A DNA stretch of 64,000 nucleotides, taken from NCBI GenBank assembly GCA_002286715.1, contig NSJX01000062.1, positions 62,001 to 126,000 on the forward strand. Reading direction: 5' to 3'. Position 1 is the stretch's first letter. Each line of letters begins with the position of its first letter. A model generated the notes under the pieces. The model saw only the letters and a program-made list of their open reading frames with translations. It was not told the DNA's origin and searched no databases. Both the position numbers and the translations under genes were made by a program. Of the stretch, positions 45,522 through 58,145 are shown piece after piece. Source of the stretch: Dentipellis sp. KUC8613. Its lineage: Eukaryota > Basidiomycota > Agaricomycetes > Russulales > Hericiaceae.

Positions 45522-45965
45522 TTACAGGCCGCACTGGGATGCAGCGACCTGGGTGGCCGTGGCCTGGACGATACCGTCAAAGACGGCTTGCCCGTTAGTC
45601 AGCGTGTTCATCGCCTCGAGCGACAGGTTGAACCCGTCGCCAGCATGGTCGACGGCGATGACATTGATGCTCTTGCCGTTGTAGGTCAGCTTCCAGCACG
45701 TGCCGCAGTTGGGCGAGTTCCACCCAGCCACGGCCTGTGCGGCGCCGATGTTGGGGAAGCCCGGCAGCGAGCCGAAGGTGGTGAAGCCCTTGGTGAGCAG
45801 TCCGTTAGGGCCGTCAGAGCAGGCGACGACGGACAGGCTTTCGCCAGAATTGTCGTACGTCTGGTCGTAACGGACGTTGACGGTCGCTGTGGGGATGTCC
45901 TCGGCAGGGAGGGCTGCTGCGAGGGTGGAGAGGACGGAGAAGACGAGAGCGAGAGTGAACTTCAT
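45522..45965 (-). CDS. Cerato-platanin family secreted protein, 147 aa
   Basis: A signal peptide is obvious (MKFTLALVFSVLSTLAAALP, cleavage around 18-20). The mature part has the family pattern: VNVRYDQTYDNSGESLSVVA followed by CSD; then GFPNIGAAQAVAGWNSPNCG followed by TCW; then INVIAVDHAGDGFNLS; ending QVAASQCGL. The four cysteines expected for two disulphides are present. Cerato-platanins are small extracellular proteins with an expansin-like double-psi barrel. They bind chitin oligomers, accumulate in walls and medium, and can elicit plant defences. The coding region is intronless. The ATG at 45965 is the first in frame. Length is typical for the family. Confidence 0.93.
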   Translation of the reverse strand: MKFTLALVFSVLSTLAAALPAEDIPTATVNVRYDQTYDNSGESLSVVACSDGPNGLLTKGFTTFGSLPGFPNIGAAQAVAGWNSPNCGTCWKLTYNGKSINVIAVDHAGDGFNLSLEAMNTLTNGQAVFDGIVQATATQVAASQCGL

Positions 45966-47279
45966 GGTTAGCTGATGAAGATGCGAGTGTGGTTGTGATG
46001 AACCGATGAACTGTGAGGTGGTGAGGACCACAGCAGCGACTTCATGCAAGCTTTATAGAATTTGGAGGGCAGCCTAGCTCTGTCCGACTCCCGAGCGGAC
46101 AAGACGGAAAAAGCTCGAGGCAGGGCTGGACATGCACATGACTGGCAGCTAGAGCATCCAACGGAGTTACAGAGGGTTCTCAAACGTTGCTCGAAGGCAT
46201 CTATGACCATCGATGAGTGGCCATCGTTAATGGTCGGGGAGACTCCGCCGTGGCGCCCGTCAAGTGACCTGGCTCGGAGCATGTGGTAGCATATGGCCCC
46301 GACTGCAAAAGGTAAACGCGCATGTCGAGATCCGCACGGGGGCGGGTTTAGCGCACCGAAGGATGGCCACACGTACATCGCAAATATCGGTGGACGTCAT
46401 ATGTTCTCTCCTGAGTAGCGTCATGAACGTCGAGGAATGAAAGGCGTCTCGGCGTAACACCCACGCAGGGCTCGCACCACCGTGCGGCCTGCACGGAGAC
46501 ACCTGGCTTCTCTGTCAGTTCGGGCCGCATTGAGCATGAGAAAGTGCGTCGGGACGTACATGCATCAAGGAAGCCTTAGTGGGAGAATCAATCTGAATGT
46601 GTAATTCTGTGAGTCTCGAGCTTTCTCCGATAATAGACTCTGCCTGCACCACCTTCTAGAGCCTCGATGTATAGCTTTCATTAGTAGCAAAAGTCCAGAC
46701 AGTAGCAAGGCTAGACACACCTGAGCTCCTCTGGTAGGTGGTGGTTAGTTCGAGTCTTGTCCATCAAGAAAATCTGCAGCAAGTTGTACCAGATTGTGCC
46801 GTTGCGAGCCGGGTGGGAGATCCCGACCCCGAGAAGTGCGATGCGCTTGCAGTTCTGTAGGCACTGCTACAGTCGTGCTGATATAGTGCACGATATTGGG
46901 TCAGTTATTTGGCAAGCTTTGGGTCACCCTCCCGATGGGAGGTCAGAGGTAGTGAACCATCCGACTCGGAGGTAACAGCGGTGATGCAGCACCGAGCCCT
47001 GTCCGGGGTCTTGCCTCCGACGAATTAAATAACCTCGTGCAACACCTGTACTCTCATTGGCTAGCGCTTCATTTGTGTTCATTAGCTTCATTCAAGTTCA
47101 AGTTTCTTCGAAAGCTCTGCACGGCAAGTCATTTCCGTATGTTGCGCATGCTTCGTAGTTCTCGCTGACCGTTCTACTCCCTCTAGCTTTATCTAGACCA
47201 TTCTAGTTGCCGACTGTCAAGCTTCTGACTAGCATCGACGCGCACTGCTGCCCGTTACTTGCATAATACAGAAAATATC
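45966..47279. other. Intergenic, divergent promoters
   Basis: This 1.3-kb region separates the cerato-platanin gene and the Mcp1-like gene. Apart from the TATA box, no feature was recognised. Confidence 0.5.
46050..46059 (-). promoter_or_regulatory. Probable TATA box of the cerato-platanin gene
   Basis: The minus strand reads TTCTATAAAG about 90 bases before the start codon, a normal distance for a fungal TATA element with a short leader. Confidence 0.5.
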
Positions 47280-48130
47280 ATGGACGACTCGAGACCAGTC
47301 AAGCCTGACGGGTCGTGGAGGACCTACCGGAAACTTCTCAACACACCCCTGACCACCTTCGCTCATGGATCTGCCCCGTTTCTCACAACATTTCTCCTCG
47401 TTCACCTGTCGGCGCCCATTGCTGCCAACATAGGCGGCTCATCCTTGTCTTCACAAGTAATGGTATGCACGCTCATTTTAAATGCAAAAAAATACCCCTC
47501 ACCTCGGAATCATATCCTCATGTAACATTCAATGGGAAATTTATCCTCACGCGCATGTAATACCAATACCCCATCCAGCTCCTCGGCCGCGAATACTACC
47601 AAACCGCCGTCACAGAGCCCCTCCTCGTCATCATCCCCCTCACCATCCACGCGACCGCCGCCACCGCCAAACGGCTCATCGCACCCCGCGCGCCACGACC
47701 CCTCACGAGCCTGCTCTCCCTCACGGGCTACGCTGCGCTGCTCGCGCTCGTGCCCATCCACTTCCTCACGCACCGCGACTACCCCGCGCTCCCCGACGCG
47801 CCCATCTCCGCCGTCGGGCCCGCCGAGCTCGACTTCGAGTTCGCCAAGACCGCGCTGCAGACGTGGCCCGTGCGCAGCTGGCTGCTGTACGGCGCGCTCC
47901 TGGGCACCGTCGCGCTGCACGCGGCAGAGGGCGGGGCCATCATCTGGGCGAAGTGGGTCTCGAGCAAGGGCGGCCTCGGCAAGCGCACGCGCCGCGCGCT
48001 TGCGCTCGCGGGCATCGTGCCTGTGCTGACCGGCCTCTGGGTCGTCTCGAGCGAGCCGCTGATGGCGTTCGTGAGCGTCGCGGACCGCTACCGCGCGGCG
48101 CTGTCGCAGTCGATCTTTTATCGTATTTAA
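47280..48130 (+). CDS. Mcp1-like mitochondrial membrane protein, 242 aa
   Basis: Exons are 47280-47456 and 47579-48130, separated by a 122-nt intron (GTAATG..TCCAG) that keeps frame. The protein has about five hydrophobic spans. FLTTFLLVHLSAPIAANIGG comes first, with a His in the span. After the intron, LLGREYYQTAVTEPLLVIIP, GYAALLALVPIHFLTHRDYP and SWLLYGALLGTVALHAAEGG follow. This pattern of spans, with conserved H and G residues and the YxxxxxEP segment, fits the Mcp1 transmembrane domain. In yeast, Mcp1 is a mitochondrial outer-membrane protein that recruits the lipid transporter Vps13. The basic loop KWVSSKGGLGKRTRRALALA precedes the last span. Confidence 0.75.
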
Positions 48131-48345
48131 GTAGTGCTACCTGATACAATACATGGGAGGTATTTATTCTGGACTCGTATTCCGCATTACAGTCGCTCAT
48201 GATGTCGTTACTGTCTGTGAGTCCGTAAATCAGACCTACGCAAGGAATAGAAAGGGGGTCTCCGAATAGTGCGCATAGGTGGGCTTCCGGGTCATCACGA
48301 TGCGTTAGTGTCGCGAGCGCATGCTCATTGTGCGCATCGTAGGGA

Positions 48346-51300
48346 CTATTCAATCGCGAACGTCAGCGACATGTCACTCAATAGAAAAGAAAAGCTGAAA
48401 AACGTACACATCATCAATCCCTTGATATCCTTCACCCTCGCCTGCTCAATCGACTTTCTCAGCAGCAGCACGCGGACACTCGACCAGACAAGGAGCAAGC
48501 ATCCAAACGCAATCGGGATAAGCCAGTACAACGGCAGCAGGTGGAACGAGCCGCCGAAAACGACGTGCAGCGGCGGGGTGTAGACGATGAAGATGCCGAG
48601 GCACGCGCCGGCGATGATACCGAAGAAGTTGTACTTGTTCCCGACGATGCTCTTCCCGAAGGGGAAAGAGAACTTGGCTTTGACGGCGAATACCTGTGGG
48701 CCCATGAGAAGATCAGCAATGAACGATGAGCACACATTGAGATTGAAGAAGGTACATACGTTGAAACATTGAATAATAAAGATCGACAGGTATACGATCG
48801 ACTGGGCCTGCGCCAGAGCTTCGACCTGTTGTGACCCATCGAGATGTTCACCCTTGTAGTTGATGAAGATCGGGCTAGACTTCTTGAAATAGTCTAATAA
48901 ACCCCAACTCAGCAGCGAAGCCAAGCGACGAAGCACAAAGATACTTACTACCATTCTTCTGGGCCCGCCTGAGATCATTCGGCGAGAAGCCCTTCTTGAA
49001 GAACACCACAAAGTACGCAACCAACCTGCCCATCCGCGCCGTCAGCTCCGACCCACAACAGCAACAACAACAGCAAACGAAGACAACTCACGACCCAAGC
49101 ATCTCGATGATCCCAGCCTCCAAGTACGCATAGCTGAGCAGCTTGCCATCGACAAGCGTCTCATCGTCCGACTGTTCCATCTTCTCCTCCCAGAACTCCC
49201 ACGTGAACGGCGCCTTGAGCTTTTGCGAGAGCACGCTCAGTTTGCTGGGATGAATAACCTCCTGGGTTTCTGGATCGCGGCGCAGGGTCTTACTCCGGCG
49301 GAGGGCCCGGCGCTTGAGGGACATGATAGAATTCTCGTTGACTAGACGCGGATTGTAAGATGCCAAGCAAAAAGTGAGATGTGGGAGTCCGTCTACCTGG
49401 CTTGCGGGGCCCGAGGCGCATAAGACCGTCTTTGGTCTCCGGTTTGTCCCAAGCGAATGAGAGCTGTGCCGAGTGTAAGCTACTGATCAAGGAATGCGAC
49501 AGAAGGGGATCTTACAGCGACGAAAAGCTCGAACCCGAGATCTGGAAGTCGGCGTCCAAGGGTCAGTTAATAAGAATATTTTAAACGTGAAAGACACCAA
49601 CCGATGACAAGGATCAGGATGGCTGACAGAGGAAGAGGAATTGGCACGACGACGTCTATAGGCAAATCAGGTACATTGTACGTTTCGCAATGAAGGGAGA
49701 CACGTACAAAGTAGCTGTGGAATGACTTCAGGAGTACTGTGTGAGATTGTATACTGAATCGAGCGTTTCAGGTTGACAAAGATCTGACGGCCTTCTTGTA
49801 CACCCTCTTCCAAGACGCCAAGGTGATCAGCATCAGTTCATAGCGATGCAGAAACATCCACTCACTAACGGTAGACGCAAAATTGTCGTCTACGACACTC
49901 GAAGTTAGCGGAAGAAGGGAGGGTTATATATGGAAACGAACCAAGCAGGATCATGTTCGCGGCTTCTTTAGAGACATCCGATCCCGAAATATTCATCGCA
50001 ATGCCAAGATCGGCCTTCTTGAGCGCCGGGGAATCGTTAACACCATCTCCAGTGACTCCGACGATATGTCCAAGAGCTTGGGCGCGCTTGACTGCGGATA
50101 GGAGCAAGTAAGTCAGTAGGTTGATATGTAGCTTAATGAGAATGAGCAGCCAATGGAACGAAACATACCGATCTCGAGCTTGTGCTGTGGCGAAGTGCGC
50201 GCGAACACTATCTCTTGCTTGCTAAAAACTACACTCAAAGCCTGCCATCAGTTGCCATATTTGCGGAAGATAGGACACAGCCGACTGACTGAGATCCCAC
50301 TGCCAGCCTTCCAACTTATCGATGCTGTCGCCGTGCACGACCACCGCCGACACCTCGTCGTCGTAGATCTGCTCGATCGGGCGGCCCGTCTTGCTGCTCA
50401 ACGTCTCCTTCGTGTCGCCGAGGATGAGGTTGATCTTGCGCGCGATGGCTTCTGCCGTCTTCGGGTGGTCGCCTGTTACACACGCCCCACATATGCATCA
50501 GCCTGATTTGACTCCACGTCCGAGTGCCGGGTGCCAGGTGCGCTTAGCGGTGTTGCTTACCGGTGACCATCATGACCTTGATACCAGCAAGACGAAGTGT
50601 ACCGATGGCCTCGCGCACGCCGTGCTTCGGGGGATCTTCTAGAGATACGAGGCCGACGAAGCAGTACTCGGAGCTCGGGTAGTTGGCGTCTTTCTTCGAG
50701 AATGCATAGTCTTTCGGATACTTGTCCCTGGGGAGAAGGGACTGGGCACACCCGATGACACGGTGGCCTCTAGACGCCATGTACTGCACGCATCGGTGAG
50801 GAGTGTGGAAGCATAAGAAAGGGAGGGAGCATACGTCGTAGGCTGCGTCGTAGTTCGCCTTGAACTCGTCGTCGATGAGCACGGCCTTGCCATCCTTGAG
50901 ATACGTGGTGCACTTCGCGAGCACCCGCTCGGGCGCGCCCTTCATATACACCGACAGATCGCCACCCTCATGCGCCTTCTCGACCTGTGGGCCAATCAGC
51001 CTCCACACCCCCACGAGCAAAGGCCACCCCACTTACAATGACCAACGCCCACTTGTTCGTCGAGTTGAACGGCACCTCGAACACCTTCGCGTGGCTCTTA
51101 TGGTAGGCGTCGTAGTCGCCGAGCGTGCGGCCCGCAAAGCGGGTGAGCCCGGTCTCCGTCGCGTCGCCCATGATCTCGCGCTTTGTGAAGGGCACGTCGG
51201 TCCTGTCGAACTTGATGCGGGAGTTGAGGACGGCGATGGCGACGAACTCGCGCATGTTCGGCGCGTCGAGAGAGAAGCTCTCGGTGTCCTGTTCGTCGTT

Positions 51301-53306
51301 GTTGGACTGTGAGGCATGGGGTGAGAATCCTGCTGCTGCGACTGTATAAGGAGATCGCACCTGGAAAGCAGAGTACATCTTATCGCCGTTCCACAAATTA
51401 GTCACCTGTGATGGATGAATTGAGTGGCCGTAGTAATAAATAAACCCGGGAGTCCGTACCGTCATCTGATTGCGAGTCAATGTCCCAGTCTTGTCGGTTG
51501 CGAGTAGGGTCAACTGCGGCACGGCGTCAGTCAGCTATCGAGCTTGCCGCCATTTACGAGGTACTCACTGAACCTAGAGTTTCGACACCTTGCAAATCCT
51601 TGACAAGCACATTCTGAGCAGCCATCCGCTTTGCCGCGATCGACAGACTGAAGATTGTGAGCCCAAATTTAGAGCTACACAAGCAGATGAATTCTCACAG
51701 GAGAGTGACGACCGAGGGGAGACCTTCGGGGACGAACGCGACCAGGATCGAAACGGCGAATGTGACAGTCTGCGCAGCTTTACCCTTGTACGCGGTGGTG
51801 ATACCCACGACGAAGAACACGACCGCAAAGATTATGGCGATAATGGAAACCATCATGACGAAGCGCGCACTGGGGAAAATGAGTATGTCGTATTATCTGC
51901 GACTAGCTACTATGCTGATTGGAACATACATTTCGACACCGAGAGGGCTTTGGTTGCCGGTCTCGCCACCGGTCAGTGCGGCGATTTGGCCTTAAGAATC
52001 AGTGAGTTGGCAGCGCGGATGGGGCGAATGACATGCATACCGATCAAGGTATGATCACCGGTACGGACGACGACTGAAAACATAACATTTAATCATTTCC
52101 CTCATGGCCAGCTAGCGAGTGTGTCTGACCTCCCCATGCTTCGCCATTGACGACCAAAGTAGAGTTGAAGACCTAGACAAACAACCCTCAGTCGATGTCA
52201 GCCGGATATCAAAGTTTTGGCACATACCAGGTTCTCAGCCTCAACAGGCCGAGCCGGAGAACCCTCGAGGTTGGGCATCCGTTCCTGGGGCTCCGACTCT
52301 CCGGTGAGACTGCTATTGTCGACCTTCAGATCCGTCGCCGCGAACAGCACCAGGTCCGCTGGGGTCTTGTCGCCGACGCGCTGTACGAAAAAAACCGCCG
52401 TTCCCACGTTCATTCGACAATCCTCCGAGATCGATCGAGCGAAGGAAGGAAGAGGACTCACGATGAGCACGACGTCGCCCTTGACCAGATTCGCTGCAGG
52501 AATAGACGTGAGTGTGCCGTCACGGACGACCCTGCACGACGGCGGGATCATCGCCAGGAACGACGCGAGGATTGCCTCCGACTTCTGCAGCTGGTAGAAC
52601 TCGATGAAGGCGTTGAGGAAGGCGACGGCGATGAGGATCCCGCCGAGGTAGGTGTTGGCGAAATTGTCCTGTCGAGCCGGGCCTGTGTTCATTCTCTGTC
52701 ATGCAGCGTGGCAGTGATGTACAACCACCTTGAAGTCAATGCCCAGCAGCACGTATTCGAGGATACCGGCGATGATCAGGATAATGTTGAACATGGACAG
52801 AAGACAGTCGATATACTGAACAATTGGGTCAGTATGATCTACAGGTTATCAAGGAGACAGCCGACCTTCTGAAGAGCCGATTTCTTCTTGGGCGGTGTCA
52901 AAGAATTAGGCCCGTCGTTCTTGAGTCGCGTGGCCGCTTCGTCGCCACTGAGGCCGAACGAAGCGGAGGGGTCCTTGCAGTCGAATGACGAGCCCAAGGC
53001 GTCCTCTACGCCCTTGATAGGGAGCCGGTGCTCCTGAATGTCGACCTTGTCGAACTCGGCATCCTTCTCGCTGTGCTTCTTCTGCTCGTCGAGGTGTTCG
53101 TAGCCGGCGGCGGCGAGCTCGATCTCTTCCATGGTGCGCTGGCGTTTCATTTCCGCCCCCTTGGTCCGTGGCTTCTCCTCGTGCTCGTGTTCTCTTGTCG
53201 ACTCGCCAGGGAAGGCGACCGCACGAGCGGCGGCAGTTGCAGCGGCTCCATCATGTGCGTCGTCGAAGTGGGTAACCTTTTCGGGATCGGACGTGGCGCG
53301 GTCCAT
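48346..53306 (-). CDS. Type IIC (Na,K-ATPase-like) P-type cation ATPase, about 1160 aa
   Basis: Twenty-six exons: 52866-53306, 52729-52815, 52462-52668, 52228-52380, 52130-52172, 52041-52073, 51930-51990, 51699-51869, 51569-51647, 51460-51513, 51361-51405, 51037-51306, 50835-50984, 50561-50783, 50286-50472, 50169-50221, 49942-50091, 49866-49889, 49708-49806, 49602-49655, 49516-49541, 49397-49463, 49095-49341, 48949-49025, 48760-48893, 48346-48693. All joins keep frame. Landmarks: LTGES (270-274), FVPEGLPS in M4 (E390), the phosphorylated Asp in DKTGTLT (D432), KGAPERV (563-569), TGDGVND (766-772), STPE in M5 (E837) and IDLGFE in M6 (D862, E866). [12 protein letters not shown] before DKTG and the M5-M6 sequence place it with Na,K/H,K-type pumps, not with Pma1 H+-ATPases. 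The transported ion is not known. The N-terminal 100 residues are charged. The last exon may be spliced differently at its end. Confidence 0.88.
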
Positions 53307-54775
53307 GGCGCACGAGCAAGAAAGGGGGAAGGCGACAGCAGGAGACGCATTTTCTGTGTGTTCCTTTCATAGATAAACAAGTGGCGACCGTCTTTCGCCC
53401 CGGAAACGGCAAGGGGATCAGACGAAGGCGCTAGAGATCCTGAGATGGTGAGGATAAAGGACGAGGCGCCATCTGTCCACGCCCATGCGTCGCGTGATTG
53501 GCACATCAGCGGTGGAAAAAAAAACACGCTGGCAGCGTCCAGCGAATGGCCAAAAGCCCGCGACCAGGGGAGCAAACGGCCAAAAGAGCGCACTTTGTAG
53601 AACAGACCGCACGTGATAGTTACGTGAAGTATGTTCCAAGGCTGGTTGGGGCCCATCCTATCTCCTGGCTTCATCCTGGCGCTTGCCATCTGGTCGATGC
53701 TGTCAATCGAGCTGCTGTCGAGCCGCAGCGGGGTCGCAACGGAGATATCGAGCCACGGCGCGATGTCGCGCCTTCCCTCGACTGACCTGGCCCCTGGATA
53801 GATCCAACGAGATGTATAGGAAGTCTGGAAGAGCGTGTATTTAAAGCAGCGCAATAGCCGTAAGAGATGGTACGCACGTCCAGTTATGGTTGCTTCGTCC
53901 TAGAATATACAGAGAAGATGCGCTTATCTCGCTTGATACGTGAACACCGTGGTAGCAGGTTCGCCGGAGCTTCTTCAGCTCCTGTGGAAGAACGTACGTG
54001 GTGTGCGAGTTGCACCATCGGATAAATTGCGTTCGTCATCACCTGGAGCACTTTGCATTCAGATTGCGATGCTCCGGAGCCGACGTAATGCAAGAGGTAT
54101 AGCTTTTCGCATGGCCTTGAGTTGGAAATGGTGGTAGAATACCCTGAGATCTGCTTCAGACAAAGAAAGCAACCGTGGCGAACAGAGCCAGGTTCGAGAA
54201 GCTCCCGTTCCAGTCACAGCGAAGACACCAACAAGAAGCACGATAACGAAGGCCACCTGATGCCATAGAGTTCGATCTCGCCGTGTTTGTGGAGAAGAGG
54301 CAACATGAGGAGTGCAGAAGCCTGTGCCAGCTGATTCGACGGAAATTACAAGGCAGGCTATGCAGGAATGGGCTCTGCGAGACGACGCGCAGCCGAACTT
54401 GTCTTTTCCTGCACAAGACCGTTACTCGTGTCTGCGTGAATCGGCCATACACAAACATCCTCACCAGCTAGTCTTGAAGTCTCAAAAAGACTGTCTAGAG
54501 AGTGTTAGTGAAAAAGTAACAAGTGAACAGGTCTGCGGGGACTCTAGTTCAATGACGCAAAGGTCATCTGACGCCGCAACCTTGTGGCTTTAGCACCACC
54601 TTGGCACGGTTAGCTCTCACCGGCACTGGCCTCAGGCTCAAGGCCTTTCCTTCTTTCCTTTGTACAAACTCTACCAACAGTACGAGTACACTTGGACCCG
54701 TAATACCACTTCTTTCTTGCCTAGCAACACTCTTCTCTTTCTTTCTTTCTCCGCGGCCCATGACAAGCAGTCGGC
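53307..54775. other. Intergenic, divergent promoters
   Basis: This 1.5-kb region lies between the ATPase and the membrane-protein gene. No coding frame with support was seen. A pyrimidine-rich stretch (54650-54770) precedes the membrane-protein start. Confidence 0.5.
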
Positions 54776-55718
54776 ATGGCCCCACCCTTCTTCGATGAGC
54801 AAGGCCGTGCAACTTCTTCCAAGCGGGCGGTTGGCAAGCGACAAGACGACCAGCCTGCAAACGAGTCTGCTTCGGTGAGTTTTGCTTCCGTAGCAGACCA
54901 CCGACATTGCCGTACTCGACGCCCTGACCGAATTTGTTATTCAGATCACACAACCCTCCCCAACCCCCTCGCCCAGTCCAGCACATCACGATGGTGTGCC
55001 CAGAATCGGAGGGTCCACGGGTGGTACGCACTATGCGCTCCGTCTCCTCGTCCTACCAATACCAGTACTCACGCACGGCCTTTATCTAGGCTTTATCGGC
55101 CTCGTCGTCGCGCTCTCCCTAATTTTCATCATCTGCAGTATCGCCATCTACTGGCTACTGCGCAACCACGAGCCCTCCGCGCGCGACCGCGCCCTGCGGC
55201 GGCACCAGTCCATCCGCCGCAAGGGCGCCGCGCACCCGATTCCCATCGGGCTGCACGAGCAGGACGGCTCGCTCGGGGAGAAGCTCGGGGGCATGTTCAA
55301 GGGCCGGCGCCGCGCGGGCGGGTGGGTGCAGGCGAGCGGCGACGAGTGGGACAGCGGCGACGAGGACGTGCGCAAGGACGCAGATGCGGACCGGGAGCTC
55401 GTCAGCGTGCGTGCGCCCGAGGAGAGCAGGCGCGCGCATTTCGTGGCGGACGCGGGGGCGGTGCCGGATGGGAAGGCGGCGTCGCCGATGAACGTCACGC
55501 CGTCGGGCACGCCGTACAGCGAGCCGTATGCCAGCCCGCGCATCCACATCCAGGCGCCGTCCGGGGTCACGCCGGAATATTGGCACGAGGACACCAAGGG
55601 GTCGTATTTCCCTTCTACTGCGAAGGCTCCCCAACAAGACGAACGCCCGACCCCCACCGATTCGGCAGAAGACGTGGAAACTTTCGCGGGGGGCACAAAG
55701 TTTAGGGAGATTGTGTAA
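54776..55718 (+). CDS. Single-span membrane protein of unknown function, about 268 aa
   Basis: Three exons are proposed: 54776-54874, 54945-55023 and 55090-55718. The second intron (66 nt) is less certain, because an unspliced version also stays in frame. There is no signal peptide. A short polar N-terminus (about 60 residues, Ser/Pro-rich) leads to one strong transmembrane helix, GFIGLVVALSLIFIICSIAI, followed by YWLLR. It is followed by a cytosolic-type, charged, disordered region of about 180 residues with GDEWDSGDEDVRKD and several Ser/Pro sites. This looks like a type of fungal membrane protein with a large disordered tail. No domain was recognised. Confidence 0.7.
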
Positions 55719-56207
55719 GTTACTGTATATGCCTCTCATGCTCACGACCGCTACGCACCACTCCGCCCATGTTCTCTGTACTTATCGTGCTGTTATACTT
55801 GGTTTTGGTACGGATGATCTATTCCGGCATCATGCTGTAATTTATTCCAGCCTTCTTTGTATAACCCCTTGTGCTTTTACTGTACGATACCTACGTATGT
55901 ATGATCGCAGCATGTTGTCGAGGACGCTTTGCTGATCTCTTATAGTTCTCTTGCTACGAACAATCTAGGTTACGTCGGATTGCAGGCTCTATTCGTGTAC
56001 GGAAGATACGCGAAAACGAATGTGCATTACACTAAGACCAAGGGTACGGCTTATGGTAAGAAATACAGACAGCGAAAATATACATTACAGAGGCGTCGCT
56101 CGGACACCGATAAGTATAGCAAAAAACAAAAGCACGAACACTGTAGAGGAATGAGAATAGAAGAACTACCATACAGGCCGGACAAACTCACCAGACTACG
56201 ACGTGTA
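55719..56207. other. Intergenic between convergent genes
   Basis: This is the shared 3' flank of the membrane-protein gene and the histone deacetylase gene. Nothing was recognised. Confidence 0.5.
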
Positions 56208-58145
56208 TCAAACATCCACATCCAAGTCCATAGGCGTCAACGCATCCGGATCCGCATTTGTCGCCGTCTCCGTATTCACGCTCTCTTTATCCTTATCCTT
56301 GTCTTTATCCTGTGCTTTCGTCCGGGGTTTGGCGCGTGCTCGTGTGGCCTTTGCTCTGGACTTCTTTGCCGCCGGCGCGGGCGTCGACTCCTCCGTGTCC
56401 TCCTCCACCTCCTCCCGCAGGCTGCTCGGCCCTGGTGCCCCAGCCTTCGTCCGAGCCCGTGCTCGTGGTCGCTTCGCCGCCGTAGCTTTCCCCTTCCGCG
56501 CACCGGCCTTCGGTTTTGCCTCGGCCACATCATCCTGATCCTGGTCGTTCTCGCCATCGAAGAACTCGTTCCGCGCCATCGTGCGGTCGTCTCTGCCTTC
56601 CCCCGCTGCGGCCGTCCCACGCTCTTCCTCGCGCTCCTCGGCCGTTTTTGTCTCCTCCTCCAGCCACTCCTCAAGCCCAGGCGGAATCTCCTGCATCGCG
56701 ACACTCGGCGCGCCCTGCAGGTAGCGCAGCTTATCGCGGATGCTGATCGTCACGCGCTGCAGCGACGCCGCCGAGTTCTGGTTCTCGACCTTGCCCGTGA
56801 GCGGCGGATGCAGCTTCCAACGGGAGTCGCGGAAGAACGGGTCGTACACCGTCGCGGGGAGCTCGTCGGGCACCTCCGCGCCGACGAGCACGGCGGTCTC
56901 GTACGTCCAGCAGCGGCTCACGTTCTTGATCGTGTACCCGCCGCCGCCGACGACCATCAGCGGCACGTTGAACTTGCGCACGAAGTTCACGCACTCGCCG
57001 TGCGCCGCGATCGACAGGTTGAACGCGCCGAGGCGGTCCAGCCCGAGCGAGTCCGCGCCGCACTGCAGCACGATGCTCGTCGGCTGGAATGCGGTCACGG
57101 TGTCCCCGATGACCGTCTTGAAGACGGTGAGGTACATGTCGTCGTCGATCCCGTCTTTGAGCGGCACGTTCAGGCAGAAGTGCTTCCCGAGCCCCGAGCC
57201 GTTGTCGTCGAGCTTGCCGGTCCCGGGGAAGAAGTCGCCGGTGTACTTGTGGAAGGAGACGGTCATGACGCGGTTTGAGTGGTAGAACGCGAGTTCGACG
57301 CCATCGCCGTGATGGATGTCGATGTCGATATATAGGATGCGAGGATGATATCTGAAGGGAAGAGGTGAGTTCGTGTTATGCAGGTAAGACACGCGCAATT
57401 ACTTCAGAAGTTCAAGGATACCGAGAACTATGTCGTTGACATAGCAGAAACCACTAGCTTCTCCGCGTTTGGCATGGTGCAGACCCCCGGACCAGTTGAT
57501 CGCAATATCTGTTGCGCCTGCACAGAGCTTTCTCGCCGCAGCGAGTGAACCGCCTGCCGACATACGGCAGAATTGGTATATATCTGCGAAGACTGGGCAG
57601 TCTTCAACGCAATTGAACGAGTCGATGAGGTGCTTCATCTGGTCTGCATTTCCCGGAGTGACCCTAGCGACAAATTGTGTCAGAAACTTGCTGAGGATGT
57701 AGACCAACACTAGCATACCTCGAGAGGAAGTCGATATAATCCGGGTCATGGTAGTTTTCGAGCTCTTCTCGTGTTGCTAAACGGGGATTGTAAATGTTAT
57801 GGATTTGCTTGTCGAGACCATAGCCAATCACCAATGCATTGGTCAGAGACAGCCTATGGGGCTTCATAGGATGTCGCTCCTGCTACTAGGCTGTCAAAAA
57901 GGTGAGAAAGGCAGTCGTAAAAATGCGCGCTTACCCCATAATGGTGCTCGCCTACGCCCTTCGGGAAGTAGTAGGAGACTATGGGTCGCGAGTGGGGCTG
58001 AAAAATGGTTCTGTGGCTGTATCAACCTGGATGATATGCCACTTACGTTGACTCGCTCGGTGATGGGTTGGGCAATGCCATTTGCGCCGCGATCGGAGAA
58101 ATGCCTTGAAGACGAGAACGTATATGTTTCAAACTTGCGAACCAT
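56208..58145 (-). CDS. Class I histone deacetylase (Rpd3/Hos2 type), 575 aa
   Basis: Five exons: 58047-58145, 57935-57997, 57719-57879, 57403-57663 and 56208-57351. Introns are 49-55 nt and keep frame. The catalytic domain runs from about residue 38 to 410. It has [36 protein letters not shown], the zinc/charge-relay region [14 protein letters not shown] (D204, D206, HH), [16 protein letters not shown] and [17 protein letters not shown]. The tail of about 165 residues is unusual: acidic first, then Lys/Arg/Ala-rich with [11 protein letters not shown], like a disordered nuclear tail. The enzyme removes acetyl groups from histone lysines in co-repressor complexes; whether it is the Rpd3 or the Hos2 branch needs a tree. 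It shares a 398-bp divergent promoter region with the Per1 gene. Confidence 0.92.
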
